A program made the position numbers and the translations under genes. From NCBI RefSeq assembly GCF_017833295.1, contig NZ_JAFIBW010000001.1, positions 1,116,001 through 1,180,000 of the forward strand: a DNA stretch of 64,000 bases, written 5' to 3'. Shown in pieces: positions 47,578 through 56,597 of the stretch. The DNA comes from Methylobacterium sp. PvR107 (GTDB lineage: Bacteria > Pseudomonadota > Alphaproteobacteria > Rhizobiales > Beijerinckiaceae). Below the pieces are notes generated by a model. The model saw only the letters and a program-made list of their open reading frames with translations, was not told the origin of the DNA and did not search any database. Within the stretch, counting starts at the first letter, position 1; each line of letters starts with the position of its first letter.

Positions 47578-48525
47578 ATGTCTGACCTCACCCTCAACGG
47601 CATCCCGGTCGTCGACACCTTCGCGGAGGCGTTCGACGTGGCCGGCACGGCCATCATCGTCACGAACGACACCGCCAAGTGGGCGATGATCGCCGCGACC
47701 ACGATGACGGGCTTCGCCACCTCGGTCATCGGCTGCGGCGCCGAGGCCGGCATCGACGCCGAGCTGTCGCCCGAGGAGACGCCCGACGGGCGACCGGGCG
47801 TGCGCATCCTGCTGTTCGGCTTCGAGCCGAACGGCCTCAAGGACCAGCTGATCAAGCGCGTCGGCCAGTGCATCCTCACCTGCCCGGGCACCGCCTGCTA
47901 CGCGGGAGTCGATGGGCCGACCAAGATCAAGCTCGGCGGCGCGATCCGCTACTTCGGCGACGGCTTCGCGGTGGCCAAGCGCCTGCCCGACGCCTCCGGC
48001 AAGGCCCGGCGCTACTGGCGCATCCCGGTGATGGACGGGGAGTTCCTCTGCGAAGATTCGGTCCGGGCCGTCGACGGCGCGGTCGGCGGCGGCAACCTGC
48101 TGTTCCTCGGCCGCACCCACGCCGAGACGCTCAAGGTCGCCGAGATCGCCGTGGAGGCCGCCAAGGCGGTGCCGGGCGCGATCCTGCCGTTCCCGGGCGG
48201 CATCGTCCGCTCCGGCTCCAAGGTCGGCGGCCGAACCAAGGGTATGATGGCCTCGACGAACGACGCCTACTGCCCGACCCTCAAGGGCCGCGCCGGCTCG
48301 GCGCTCCCGGCGGAATGCGGCGTGGTGCTGGAGATCGTGATCGACGCCCTCACCTCACAGGGCGTGTCCGACTCGATGCGCGCCGGCCTGCACGCCGCGA
48401 CCGAGATCGGCGGCAAACACGGCCTGATCGCCGTGACGGCCGGCAATTACGGCGGCAATCTCGGCCGCCATCATTACCACTTGCGCGACCTGATCGGGCC
48501 GCATGACGCCACGAAGGAGGGCTGA
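47578..48525 (+). CDS. fhcD: Formylmethanofuran-tetrahydromethanopterin N-formyltransferase (Fhc subunit D)
   Basis: A 315-residue formyltransferase that moves the formyl group from formyl-H4MPT to the methanofuran-like cofactor held by the complex. Family stretches include LNGIPVVDTFAEAFDVAGTA, TMTGFATSVIGCGAEAGID, GQCILTCPGTACYAG and KVGGRTKGMMASTNDAYCP. The C-terminus reads GGNLGRHHYHLRDL. The length matches archaeal Ftr. It is followed after three bases by fhcC. Confidence 0.97.
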   Translation: MSDLTLNGIPVVDTFAEAFDVAGTAIIVTNDTAKWAMIAATTMTGFATSVIGCGAEAGIDAELSPEETPDGRPGVRILLFGFEPNGLKDQLIKRVGQCILTCPGTACYAGVDGPTKIKLGGAIRYFGDGFAVAKRLPDASGKARRYWRIPVMDGEFLCEDSVRAVDGAVGGGNLLFLGRTHAETLKVAEIAVEAAKAVPGAILPFPGGIVRSGSKVGGRTKGMMASTNDAYCPTLKGRAGSALPAECGVVLEIVIDALTSQGVSDSMRAGLHAATEIGGKHGLIAVTAGNYGGNLGRHHYHLRDLIGPHDATKEG

Positions 48526-48528
48526 GCC

Positions 48529-49323
48529 TTGAGCACCCTCACCCTGCGCGCGGCCCCGCCCGAGCGGCTGGATTTCCTCGCCATCAACCCGCTGGCGCTC
48601 AGCGGCCTCTCGCAGAGCGAGGCCGAACGCCTGGAGGTGGGAACCAGCCGAACCGGCGTGCGTCTCGGTGACTGCTTCGCCGTCTCCCTCGACCGCTCCA
48701 GCACCCTGACCATCGACGGTGGCCACGAACGCTTGGACCGCGTTGGCGCATCCCTGTCGGAGGGCACGATCCGCGTCGTCGGCGACGTCGGCCAGCGGCT
48801 CGGCGCCGGTATGGCCGGCGGCAGCCTGACTGTCATCGGGAACGCCGGTCCCTACGCGGCTTCCGGCGCCTCCGGCGGCACGATCACCATTGAGGGCGAT
48901 GCCGGCGATTACGCGGGCGGCGCGGTCTACGGTGCCAAGGCAGGGCTCGACGGTGCGACGTTAATCATCCGGGGCAGCGCGGGCGCGCATCTCGGCGACC
49001 GGATGCGGCGCGGGACCATCGTGGCCGGCCGCGCCGGCGCTTTCGCGGGTTCGCGCATGATTGCCGGTACACTCGCCGCGCTCGCGGTGGGCGATCATCC
49101 GGGTCTCGGCATGCGTCGTGGGACGCTCGTTCTGGGTTCGCACGGGCGCATGGCTGCGACCTTCGTGGAGACGGGGACGCACGACCTCGTGTTCCTGCGC
49201 CTGCTGGCGACGGCCCTGCGCCGTGTCAGCACCGAGCACGCCGACCTTCTCGGGAAGCCGCTGCGTCGCTACTCCGGCGACCTCGCAACCATTGCCAAGG
49301 GCGAGATCTGGGTCGCGGCCTGA
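48529..49323 (+). CDS. fhcC: Formyltransferase/hydrolase complex subunit C
   Basis: A 264-residue protein resembling subunit C of formylmethanofuran dehydrogenase and the C-terminal beta-helix of glutamate synthase. The repeating glycine pattern (for example VGDVGQRLGAGMAGGSLTVI, GDAGDYAGGAVYG, RGSAGAHLGDRMRRGTIV) builds a right-handed beta-helix. The start is TTG at 48529, three bases after fhcD, with GGAGGG overlapping the fhcD stop. It completes an fhcB-A-D-C operon. Confidence 0.95.
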   Translation: MSTLTLRAAPPERLDFLAINPLALSGLSQSEAERLEVGTSRTGVRLGDCFAVSLDRSSTLTIDGGHERLDRVGASLSEGTIRVVGDVGQRLGAGMAGGSLTVIGNAGPYAASGASGGTITIEGDAGDYAGGAVYGAKAGLDGATLIIRGSAGAHLGDRMRRGTIVAGRAGAFAGSRMIAGTLAALAVGDHPGLGMRRGTLVLGSHGRMAATFVETGTHDLVFLRLLATALRRVSTEHADLLGKPLRRYSGDLATIAKGEIWVAA

Positions 49324-49407
49324 CGCCGCCTGGGCAAGGGGCGTGACGCCGTCCTATGCTCCCCACCAAGCCGGCCCGTCCGAGGCCGGCAAACCGGGGA
49401 GGCGCCC

Positions 49408-49614
49408 ATGCTGCTGCTGCTGTCGATCTGTCTCGTCGCCCAGCCCTCGACCTGCCGCGAGGACCGGATCGAGATGTCGTTCGAGACGTCGAGCCCCTTC
49501 GTGTGCCTGCGCAACTCGCAGAGTGCGCTGGCGACTTGGCAGGCGGCACATCCCGACTGGCATGTCGAGCGCTGGCGCTGCGCCGCCAAGGGCAGCGTGC
49601 CGAAGGATCTGTGA
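49408..49614 (+). CDS. Small secreted Cys-containing protein, hypothetical
   Basis: A 68-residue protein with a short hydrophobic N-terminus (LLLLSICLVA). The remainder is well mixed and contains three further cysteines: PSTCREDRIEMSF, PFVCLRNSQSA and VERWRCAAKG. The composition and the conserved-looking spacing, unlike shadow frames, suggest a real periplasmic or membrane-attached protein. It lies between fhcC and mxbD on the same strand, with GGGGAGGCGCCC before the ATG as a ribosome-binding site. The function is unknown. Confidence 0.6.
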   Translation: MLLLLSICLVAQPSTCREDRIEMSFETSSPFVCLRNSQSALATWQAAHPDWHVERWRCAAKGSVPKDL

Positions 49615-49680
49615 CGGCACCTTGGCTCTCCCGCTGGACGGTGACATGCTCGCCTCCCCTCTGAGTGCGGGACGGAAACC

Positions 49681-51315
49681 ATGCGCTCGCTGAAGGTCCG
49701 TTTCGCGCTGCTGCTCGGTGGCACGGCCATCGTGGTTGTGCTGGCCGCGGCTGCGGCCTTGGCGGCGATCGGGGCCGCGGAGCGGACGGTCGACCGCACT
49801 CTCGAGGCGCAGCGTCGTTTGGAGCTGCTGGCCGAGTTGTCCGGCCGCCTCACCCAGTTCGGTCTCGCCGCCGTGGAGACCGTGGGCAATCCCGACAACC
49901 AGCCAGAGGCGATGGCGATTGCCCGCGACAATGCCGACCGGGCCCTGACCACCGTGGATGAAGCCCTGGCCAAGAGTTTCCCGCCGAGCGATGATCCAGC
50001 CGACCGGATGCAGTATGCGGCGCGCACGCGTCCCATGGCGCAACTGCGGGCAGCCCGTGCGGTCCTCGACCGGCAGGTGGCGCTGATCGGCCGCCAGACC
50101 GATCCGGAGCGGCGCCAGGACGCGATCAAGGGCGCGCTGAACGGGTTCGGCGCCATGACCGGCCAGCCGCTCTCGTTCCTGATCGAGGTCGAGCGGCGCA
50201 GCATGGCCTTGGGGTCGGAGCAGGCCCGGGCGCTTTCGGCGCGCCTGCGGGTCGCGGCGGCTTCGGCGGTGGCTGCTGCCTTGGTCCTGCTCGCGATCCT
50301 CTACCGCGGGGTCACCCGTCCGACGCTCGCGCGCATCGAGGAGGTCCGTCGGGCGGCGAGCGCCATCGGCCGCGGCGCCCTCGACACGCGACTGTCCGTG
50401 GCAACCCGCGACGAGCTCGGCCTGCTGATGACCAACGTCAACCGCATGGCCGCCCGCCTCGCCCGGCGGGAATCGCGCGTGGCGGCGGATCGGGCCGCGT
50501 TGGAAGACACCGTGGCGGCGCGCACCGCCGACCTTCGCGCTGCCAACGCCCGCCTGGAGGCCGTCGATCAGTCACGACGGCGCTTCTTCGCCGATGTCAG
50601 CCACGAGCTGCGAACGCCCCTGACGGTGATCCTCGGCGAGTGCGACCTCGCCCTTCGAAGCGCGTCCCGTGGGGGCGACCCGGGACCGGTTTTCGCGACG
50701 ATCAAGAAGCGGGCGCAGCGGCTGAAGCTGCGCGTCGAGGATCTGCTGCGCGTCGCCCGATCGGAATCGGGCGAGATCGCGTTCGACAAGCGTCCGCTCG
50801 GGCTTGCCCTGGTGCTGTCGGAGGCGGTGGACAACATGGCGTCCGAGGCCGCGCGTCGCCGGGTCGACCTGATTCTGGAGCCCGGCACCCGCGACGTCGA
50901 GTGCCTCGCCGACCGGGAGTGGATCCGCCAGACCGTCGAGAGCCTCGTCGACAACGCGCTGAGCCACGCCGCTGGATTATCCCGGGTCGAGGTCGCGCTG
51001 GCAGCTGGACCCGGGCCCATCGGACGGATCACCGTCACGGATGACGGACCGGGCTTCGACGCCGCGGAGGCCGAGCTGTTCGAGAGATTCCGCCGCGGGA
51101 AGAGCGCCGGCCCGGACGAGACCGGCTTCGGCATCGGCCTCGCCCTGGCGCGCTGGATCGTCGAGCAGCATGGTGGCACGATCCGGCTCGGTGCCGGGCC
51201 GGACGGGCGCGGAGCCCGCGTCAGTCTGGATCTTCCGGCGCTCGATCCGGCATGGGATGAGCAGGCAGCCGGACACGCGGCCGGCGGCGCGCAGGTGAAG
51301 GAGTCGGCCGCATGA
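49681..51315 (+). CDS. mxbD: Sensor histidine kinase, MxbD-like
   Basis: A 544-residue membrane kinase. TM1 is at about 8-30 and an extracytoplasmic helical domain at about 31-185. TM2 is at about 190-208 (ASAVAAALVLLAILYRG), then HAMP at 209-265. The phosphoacceptor helix is RRFFADVSHELRTPLTVILG (His308), and the ATPase domain has N, DDGPGFD and GFGIGLALARWIVEQHGG. It is coupled by an ATGA overlap to its response regulator. In M. extorquens the MxbDM pair lies next to pqqABC/DE and is required for switching methanol dehydrogenase expression. Location and partner give the name; the signal sensed is unknown. Confidence 0.8.
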   Translation: MRSLKVRFALLLGGTAIVVVLAAAAALAAIGAAERTVDRTLEAQRRLELLAELSGRLTQFGLAAVETVGNPDNQPEAMAIARDNADRALTTVDEALAKSFPPSDDPADRMQYAARTRPMAQLRAARAVLDRQVALIGRQTDPERRQDAIKGALNGFGAMTGQPLSFLIEVERRSMALGSEQARALSARLRVAAASAVAAALVLLAILYRGVTRPTLARIEEVRRAASAIGRGALDTRLSVATRDELGLLMTNVNRMAARLARRESRVAADRAALEDTVAARTADLRAANARLEAVDQSRRRFFADVSHELRTPLTVILGECDLALRSASRGGDPGPVFATIKKRAQRLKLRVEDLLRVARSESGEIAFDKRPLGLALVLSEAVDNMASEAARRRVDLILEPGTRDVECLADREWIRQTVESLVDNALSHAAGLSRVEVALAAGPGPIGRITVTDDGPGFDAAEAELFERFRRGKSAGPDETGFGIGLALARWIVEQHGGTIRLGAGPDGRGARVSLDLPALDPAWDEQAAGHAAGGAQVKESAA

Positions 51316-52016
51316 CGCGGATCCTGATCGTCGAGGACGATGTCGACATCCGCGGGCTCCTGGCCAGAGGATTGGAGGCCGAGGGGTTCGAAGTCGGGAC
51401 CGCGGCCTGCGTGGACGAGGCGCTCAAGGCCGCGCATGATCCCGCGCCCGGCGCCGTGCTTCTCGATATCAACCTGCCGGATGGATCCGGCCACGACGTG
51501 TGCCGGTCCCTGCGCGAGGGCGGCTTCCCCGGAGCGATCCTGTTCCTCTCCGCCCGCGACGAGATCCGCGACCGGGCCGAGGGGCTGGCCCTCGGCGCCG
51601 ACGACTACATCATCAAGCCGTTCGAGTTCGATGAGCTGGTGGCGCGGCTCCGGACGCATCTCATGCGCCGTGAGCAGGCGGAGGCGCCGCGCTCGCGCAT
51701 CACGGCAGGCAAGCTGATGCTCGATTTCGACACGAGGCAGGCGAGCTGCGGCGAGGCCAGTGCGCGCCTTACGCCCCGCGAAGCCGACCTCCTCGCCATG
51801 CTGATGGAGAGCATCGGAAAGCCGGTCTCACGGGCCGACATCTTCGATCGGCTCTGGGCCAGCCAGGGTGGACTCTCCCTGAACGTGGTCGATGTCTATA
51901 TCGGTTATCTGCGTTCGAAGATGGCCGATTTCGTCCGCTATGGCGGTCCGAGCCTGGTCACGGTGCGCGGCAAAGGCTTCATGCTCGAGTTGCGCGGGCC
52001 CGACTTCCGTCAGTGA
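51312..52016 (+). CDS. mxbM: OmpR-family response regulator, MxbM-like
   Basis: A 234-residue regulator with a receiver domain (acidic pocket EDD at 8-10, phosphoacceptor Asp52 in LLDINLPDGSG, Lys near 102 in IIKPFEFDEL). The C-terminal winged helix includes RLTPREADLLAMLM and SLNVVDVYIGYLRSK. It begins in an ATGA overlap with the sensor gene. pqqA starts 223 bases downstream, and M. extorquens MxbM controls mxa and xox promoters, so pqq or xoxF here are plausible targets; that is inference from position and from relatives. Confidence 0.82.
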   Translation: MTRILIVEDDVDIRGLLARGLEAEGFEVGTAACVDEALKAAHDPAPGAVLLDINLPDGSGHDVCRSLREGGFPGAILFLSARDEIRDRAEGLALGADDYIIKPFEFDELVARLRTHLMRREQAEAPRSRITAGKLMLDFDTRQASCGEASARLTPREADLLAMLMESIGKPVSRADIFDRLWASQGGLSLNVVDVYIGYLRSKMADFVRYGGPSLVTVRGKGFMLELRGPDFRQ

Positions 52017-52178
52017 GCCCCTGTACTTAAGTCGCAGGGGCGCACATTTCTCGATGGTTTCCGGGCGGTTAGTAAGTCTCTCACGAAAAATTTGGGAGGA
52101 TCCGGCAACTTAGTGCTTGATGCCCGCAGCTGAATCGTCGATACCTCTCGCGCGCCGGAAATGAGAGCGCCATCAGTG

Positions 52179-52200
52179 TCTTAGGGTCCTCTTAGGAACC
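52179..52200 (+). promoter_or_regulatory. 11-base tandem repeat upstream of pqqA
   Basis: TCTTAGGGTCC at 52179-52189 is followed at once by TCTTAGGAACC at 52190-52200, nine of eleven positions identical, one helical turn apart and 40 bases before the pqqA start. OmpR-type regulators often bind such tandem half-sites. Confidence 0.45.
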
Positions 52201-52239
52201 GCATGACGCTCGGTGTAGATGTCGCGAAGGAGAAACACC

Positions 52240-52329
52240 ATGAAGTGGGCTGCCCCGATCGTGTCCGAAATCTGCGTCGGCATGGAAGTGACGAGCTACG
52301 AGTCGGCCGAGATCGACACCTTCAACTGA
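52240..52329 (+). CDS. pqqA: PQQ precursor peptide PqqA
   Basis: A 29-residue ribosomal peptide that supplies the whole carbon skeleton of pyrroloquinoline quinone. It opens MKWAAPIVSEICVGMEV. The conserved Glu16 and Tyr20 (E-V-T-S-Y) that PqqE cross-links are both present, followed by ESAEIDTFN. AAGGAGA lies just upstream. It lies 33 bases ahead of pqqB. Confidence 0.97.
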   Translation: MKWAAPIVSEICVGMEVTSYESAEIDTFN

Positions 52330-52362
52330 GTTTTACGGGCCGGGGGTCTCGGAAGCCGCACC

Positions 52363-53262
52363 ATGCGCGTCGTGATCCTCGGTTCCGCGGCCGGCGGCGG
52401 CCTTCCTCAGTGGAATTGCCGCTGCCCCATCTGTACGCTGGCGCGGTCCGAGCCGGACCGGGTGCGGCCCCGGACCCAGTCGAGCATCGCGGTCTCAGCG
52501 GATGGGTCAGACTGGCTGCTGATCAACGCCTCGCCGGATATCCGGCAGCAGCTCTTCGACAATCCCCAGATGCATCCGCGCGAAGGCCTGCGCCACTCGC
52601 CGATCCGCGCCGTGCTCCTGACAAACGGGGACGTCGACCACGTCGCGGGCCTGCTCACGCTCCGCGAAGGTCAGCCCTACACACTTTACGCCACGCGCGG
52701 CATTCTCGGGTCTGTCAACGCCAATCGGGTGTTCGACGTGATGGCGGACGGCGTGGTCGCCCGGTGGCCGATCGGCATGGATGAGCGCTTCGAGCCGCTT
52801 CCCGGCCTGTCCGTGACTCTCTTCCCGGTCCCCGGCAAAGTGCCGCTCTGGTTGGAGGACGAGACGATGGAGATCGGCGCCGAGACCGAGACGACGGTCG
52901 GCGCTCTGATCGAGGCCGGCGGTCGGCGCCTCGCTTACATCCCGGGTTGCGCCCGCGTCACCGATGGATTGCGGGATCGGGTCGCCGGCGTCGACGCGCT
53001 GCTCTTCGACGGGACCGTTCTGCACGACGACGACATGATCCGCGCCGGGGTCGGCACGAAGACCGGCTGGCGGATGGGGCATGTTCCCATGCGCGGCGAC
53101 AACGGCTCCATCGATGCCCTCGCGGAGGTCGAAATCGGACGCCGCGTCTTCGTTCACATCAACAATACCAACCCGGTGCTGGTCGAAGGATCGGTCGAGC
53201 GGGCGGATGTTGAGAAATCCGGGTGGATTGTGGCTCATGACGGGCTGAGCCTGTCGCTTTAG
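52363..53262 (+). CDS. pqqB: PQQ biosynthesis protein PqqB
   Basis: A 299-residue metallo-beta-lactamase-fold oxygenase that hydroxylates the tyrosine part of the precursor during PQQ synthesis. The N-terminal VVILGSAAGGGLPQWNCRCP and the adjacent Cys residues are typical. TNGDVDHVAGLLTLREGQPY carries the altered metal motif and HINNTNPVLVEGS is near the C-terminus. The gene is followed by an unusual 400-base gap before pqqC/D. Confidence 0.97.
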   Translation: MRVVILGSAAGGGLPQWNCRCPICTLARSEPDRVRPRTQSSIAVSADGSDWLLINASPDIRQQLFDNPQMHPREGLRHSPIRAVLLTNGDVDHVAGLLTLREGQPYTLYATRGILGSVNANRVFDVMADGVVARWPIGMDERFEPLPGLSVTLFPVPGKVPLWLEDETMEIGAETETTVGALIEAGGRRLAYIPGCARVTDGLRDRVAGVDALLFDGTVLHDDDMIRAGVGTKTGWRMGHVPMRGDNGSIDALAEVEIGRRVFVHINNTNPVLVEGSVERADVEKSGWIVAHDGLSLSL

Positions 53263-53662
53263 GCGGCAACGACTTTGGAGCGCGTGTAATCTGGCACTTC
53301 TCACCTTCGCCGATATCCTGAGGTGCTCGCGGCAACGGGCCTTTCGGGATCCGGGATCCTTGAACCATCCTTCGAGGCATCCGATGCGTTCTGGAACCTG
53401 TGCATGTAGGCGCGGAGCGGGCCCGGATCTCAGGAGTGAGACCCGCTCGCGATAAAGCGGTGTGCGGGACTCCGACTTGGCAATCCGGGCGTACCTTGTG
53501 CCGCAGGTCAGAGCGGCTTGAACGGGGGTTTGAGCCGGTTCCGCAGGTTGGGCCCGTAGCCGGGCGGCACTATATCGTCTCTGAGCTTGGATATTCGCCC
53601 CGTTGCCGAGGGCGGAACGACCGCACAGGAAACGCGACCCGAGAACGGACGCCGGAAACGCC
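53263..53662 (+). other. Gap between pqqB and pqqC/D
   Basis: 400 bases in an otherwise tight locus. No gene is convincing; one open frame (53400-53666) has shadow-like, arginine-rich composition. It contains a fair promoter candidate at 53548-53576. Confidence 0.5.
53548..53576 (+). promoter_or_regulatory. Candidate internal promoter of pqqC/D-pqqE
   Basis: TTGGGC at 53548-53553, a 17-base spacer and TATATC at 53571-53576, about 87 bases before the pqqC/D start. The spacing is ideal and the -10 element good; the -35 element is moderate. Confidence 0.4.
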
Positions 53663-54748
53663 ATGAACGCAGTCTTCCCGACCCCCGACACCGCCGACAG
53701 CGAGCGTCTCCTGACTCCCGACGAGCTGGAAGCGGCCCTGCGCGGCATCGGCGCGCGCCGCTACCACAACCTGCATCCGTTTCACCGCCTCCTGCACGAC
53801 GGCAAACTGTCGAAGGATCAGGTCCGGGCCTGGGCGCTGAACCGCTACTATTACCAAGCGATGATCCCGGTGAAGGACGCCGCGGTGCTCGCCCGGATGA
53901 CTGACGCCTCGCTGCGGCGGGTCTGGCGTCAACGCATCGTCGACCACGACGGCGACCACGAGGGCGACGGCGGCATCGAGCGCTGGCTCAAGCTGGCGGA
54001 AGGCGTCGGCTTCGACCGCGACTACGTGCTGTCGACCCGCGGCATCCTCTCGGCCACGAAGTTCTCCGTCGAGGCCTACGTCCATTTCGTCTCCGAGAAG
54101 ACTTTGCTGGAGGCGATCGCCTCGTCGCTGACCGAGATGTTCTCGCCGACGATCATCTCGGAGCGTGTCGCCGGGATGCTGAAGAATTATGACTTCATCA
54201 CCAAGGACACGCTGGCCTATTTCGACAAGCGCCTGACCCAGGCCCCGCGGGATGCCGACTTCGCGCTGGACTACGTGAAGCAGCACGCGACCACGCCCGA
54301 GCTGCAGCGCCGGGCGATGGCCGCGCTGACCTTCAAGTGCAACGTCCTGTGGACGCAGCTTGATGCCCTGTACTTCGCCTACGTGGCGCCCGGCCTGATC
54401 CCTCCGGATGCGTGGCAGCCCGGAGAGGGTCTCGTTGCCGAGCCGGCGCAGGTCCAGGCGGCCGGCATCGGCAGGAAGACCGCGCCCGGCGACCGCCCGC
54501 GCCTGCCGCGCGGCGTGCGGCTGCGTAACGACGAGACGCGCGGCAAATACGTCCTGCTCGCTCCGGAGCGCACCTTCGATCTCGACGACAACGCCGTCGC
54601 GGTGCTCAAGCTCGTGGACGGCATGCGCAGCGTCGCCGACATCGCGGACGAACTGGGCAAGACCTACGCGGCCGACCCGCGTGCGATCGAGGCCGACATC
54701 CTGGTGATGCTCGACGGCCTCGCGGAGAAACGGGTTCTTGAGCGATGA
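53663..54748 (+). CDS. pqqCD: Fused PQQ biosynthesis protein PqqC/PqqD
   Basis: A 361-residue fusion. Residues 1-250 are PqqC, the cofactor-free oxidase for the final ring closure ([40 protein letters not shown]). A linker spans about 251-276. Residues 277-361 are PqqD, the peptide-binding chaperone that presents PqqA to PqqE ([39 protein letters not shown]). The same fusion is known from Methylobacterium extorquens. The ATG at 53663 is the PqqC start. It overlaps pqqE by four bases. Confidence 0.97.
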   Translation: MNAVFPTPDTADSERLLTPDELEAALRGIGARRYHNLHPFHRLLHDGKLSKDQVRAWALNRYYYQAMIPVKDAAVLARMTDASLRRVWRQRIVDHDGDHEGDGGIERWLKLAEGVGFDRDYVLSTRGILSATKFSVEAYVHFVSEKTLLEAIASSLTEMFSPTIISERVAGMLKNYDFITKDTLAYFDKRLTQAPRDADFALDYVKQHATTPELQRRAMAALTFKCNVLWTQLDALYFAYVAPGLIPPDAWQPGEGLVAEPAQVQAAGIGRKTAPGDRPRLPRGVRLRNDETRGKYVLLAPERTFDLDDNAVAVLKLVDGMRSVADIADELGKTYAADPRAIEADILVMLDGLAEKRVLER

Positions 54749-55890
54749 ACGCGCTGACGCCGAACCCGCCCGCGGCGCCGGCCCCCGTGGGCCTGCTCGC
54801 TGAGCTGACCCACCGCTGCCCGTTGCGCTGCCCCTATTGTTCCAACCCGCTGGAACTCGATCGCCGCTCCGGCGAGCTCGACACGGCGACGTGGCAGCGG
54901 GTTCTCACGGAGGCGTCCGCGCTCGGCGTGCTGCATGTGCACCTTTCCGGAGGCGAGCCGACGGCGCGCAACGACATCGTCGAGATCACAAAGAGCTGTG
55001 CGGATCTCGGACTGTACTCGAACCTGATCACCTCCGGGGTCGGCGGAGCCTTGTCGAAGCTTCAGGCGCTTTACGACGTCGGCCTCGACCATGTGCAGCT
55101 CTCGGTGCAGGGTGTCGACGCGCAGAATGCCGAGAAGATCGGTGGTCTGAAGAACGCCCAGCCGCAGAAGTTTGAATTCGCCGCCAAGGTGGTGGAACTT
55201 GGACTGCCGCTGACCCTCAACTCCGTCATCCACCGCGGCAACATCCACGAGGTGGCCGGCTTCATCGATCTCGCTGTCAAGATGGGCGCCAAGCGCCTCG
55301 AAGTGGCGCACACCCAGTATTACGGTTGGGCCTACGTGAACCGTGCCGCGCTGATGCCCGACAAGGCGCAGGTGGACGAATCGATCCGCCTCGTCGAAGC
55401 GGCCCGCGAGCGCCTGAAGGGGCAGCTCGTGATCGATCTCGTCGTGCCCGACTATTACGCGAAGTACCCCAAGGCCTGCGCGGGCGGCTGGGGCCGCAAG
55501 CTGATGAACGTGACGCCCCAGGGCAAGGTCCTGCCGTGTCACGCGGCCGAGACGATACCGGGGCTGGAATTCTGGAACGTCACCGACCATTCGCTCGGAG
55601 AGATCTGGCGCGACTCGCCCGCGTTCACGGCCTATCGCGGGACGGACTGGATGAAGGAGCCCTGCCGCTCCTGCGACCGCCGGGAGAAGGATTGGGGCGG
55701 CTGCCGTTGCCAGGCGCTGGCCCTGGCCGGCGATGCCGCGGCCACCGATCCGGCCTGCTCGCTCTCCCCGCTCCATGCCAAGGTGCGGGCCCTGGCGGTG
55801 GAAGAGGCGGCCGAGAACCCGCCGGATTACGTCTATCGGACGATCGGCAGCAACGTCCGGTCGCCGCTTAAGGAGGAAGTGCACTCGTGA
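54745..55890 (+). CDS. pqqE: PqqA peptide cyclase PqqE (radical SAM)
   Basis: A 381-residue radical SAM enzyme that links Glu16 and Tyr20 of PqqA. The cluster motif is CPLRCPYC (Cys25, Cys29, Cys32). [15 protein letters not shown] follows, and the C-terminal SPASM region carries [17 protein letters not shown] for auxiliary clusters. It starts in an ATGA overlap with pqqC/D, and its own stop overlaps the next gene (GTGA), so one translational unit reaches into the unknown secreted proteins. Confidence 0.97.
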   Translation: MNALTPNPPAAPAPVGLLAELTHRCPLRCPYCSNPLELDRRSGELDTATWQRVLTEASALGVLHVHLSGGEPTARNDIVEITKSCADLGLYSNLITSGVGGALSKLQALYDVGLDHVQLSVQGVDAQNAEKIGGLKNAQPQKFEFAAKVVELGLPLTLNSVIHRGNIHEVAGFIDLAVKMGAKRLEVAHTQYYGWAYVNRAALMPDKAQVDESIRLVEAARERLKGQLVIDLVVPDYYAKYPKACAGGWGRKLMNVTPQGKVLPCHAAETIPGLEFWNVTDHSLGEIWRDSPAFTAYRGTDWMKEPCRSCDRREKDWGGCRCQALALAGDAAATDPACSLSPLHAKVRALAVEEAAENPPDYVYRTIGSNVRSPLKEEVHS

Positions 55891-56597
55891 GAGTTCTTGC
55901 TACGACGGCCCTGGCGCTCGTGCTGGCCGCGATACCGGCCCTCGCCGAGGACGCGCCGAAACCCGCGACCGTGACCCAGGCCAACGCCGCCGCCCCGCCC
56001 TCGGCGTCCGATCTGCTGTTCGACCAGCCTCAGATGAAGAACACGGCGCCGGGATCGACCATCACGTACAATTACCTGCGCCGCTCCGGCATCTCCGGCG
56101 GCCCGTTCGGGGCGCCGCTTCAGGACACGCTCGCACTGAAGATCGAGCCCGGTAAGAGCCCCGACGCACGCGATATCCGCGTCACGATGTTTTCCGGCCT
56201 GAACCGCGTGCCGGCCGGACCCTTCGAGGACATGGCGGGCAACCCCGTGGTGTCGCTGTTTCTCGAGAACCATCTCCGGGGCTTGGCCAAGGTGCTGGAA
56301 GCGAATCCGCGCTATCTGAAGCTGGCGATCCGCCGGGGCCTGCGCGACAAGGCGACCGTGACGCCCACGAAGGTGGAGTTCGACGGTCGCACGGTCGAGG
56401 GCTGGCGCGTGGTGACCAAGCCCTTCGAGGGCGATGCGATGACGCAACGAATGCGCGGCCTCGAGAACCTGACCTACACCTTCGTCACCGCGCCCTCCAT
56501 CCCGGGTGAGATCGTCTCGATCGAGGCATCCTCGAAAAGCACGGACGGCGGTGAGCTGCTTGAGGAGAAGCTGAGTTATGATCAGAAGGCTGGCTGA
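55887..56597 (+). CDS. PqqE-coupled secreted protein of unknown function
   Basis: A 236-residue exported protein. The signal peptide [21 protein letters not shown] predicts cleavage after ALA, near residue 20. The mature part is beta-rich and opens with a low-complexity Ala/Pro segment, followed by [39 protein letters not shown] and [21 protein letters not shown] do not recognise a family beyond its recurring place next to pqq genes in methylobacteria. It starts with GTG in an overlap with pqqE behind AAGGAGG, and overlaps the next gene by 20 bases. A periplasmic role for PQQ or methanol dehydrogenase is inferred from context. Confidence 0.8.
   Translation: MRVLATTALALVLAAIPALAEDAPKPATVTQANAAAPPSASDLLFDQPQMKNTAPGSTITYNYLRRSGISGGPFGAPLQDTLALKIEPGKSPDARDIRVTMFSGLNRVPAGPFEDMAGNPVVSLFLENHLRGLAKVLEANPRYLKLAIRRGLRDKATVTPTKVEFDGRTVEGWRVVTKPFEGDAMTQRMRGLENLTYTFVTAPSIPGEIVSIEASSKSTDGGELLEEKLSYDQKAG

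Noticed and set aside
53400..53666. 88-residue frame in the pqqB-pqqC/D gap
   Set aside because: Arg/Gly-rich composition and no ribosome-binding site; the gap reads better as a promoter region.
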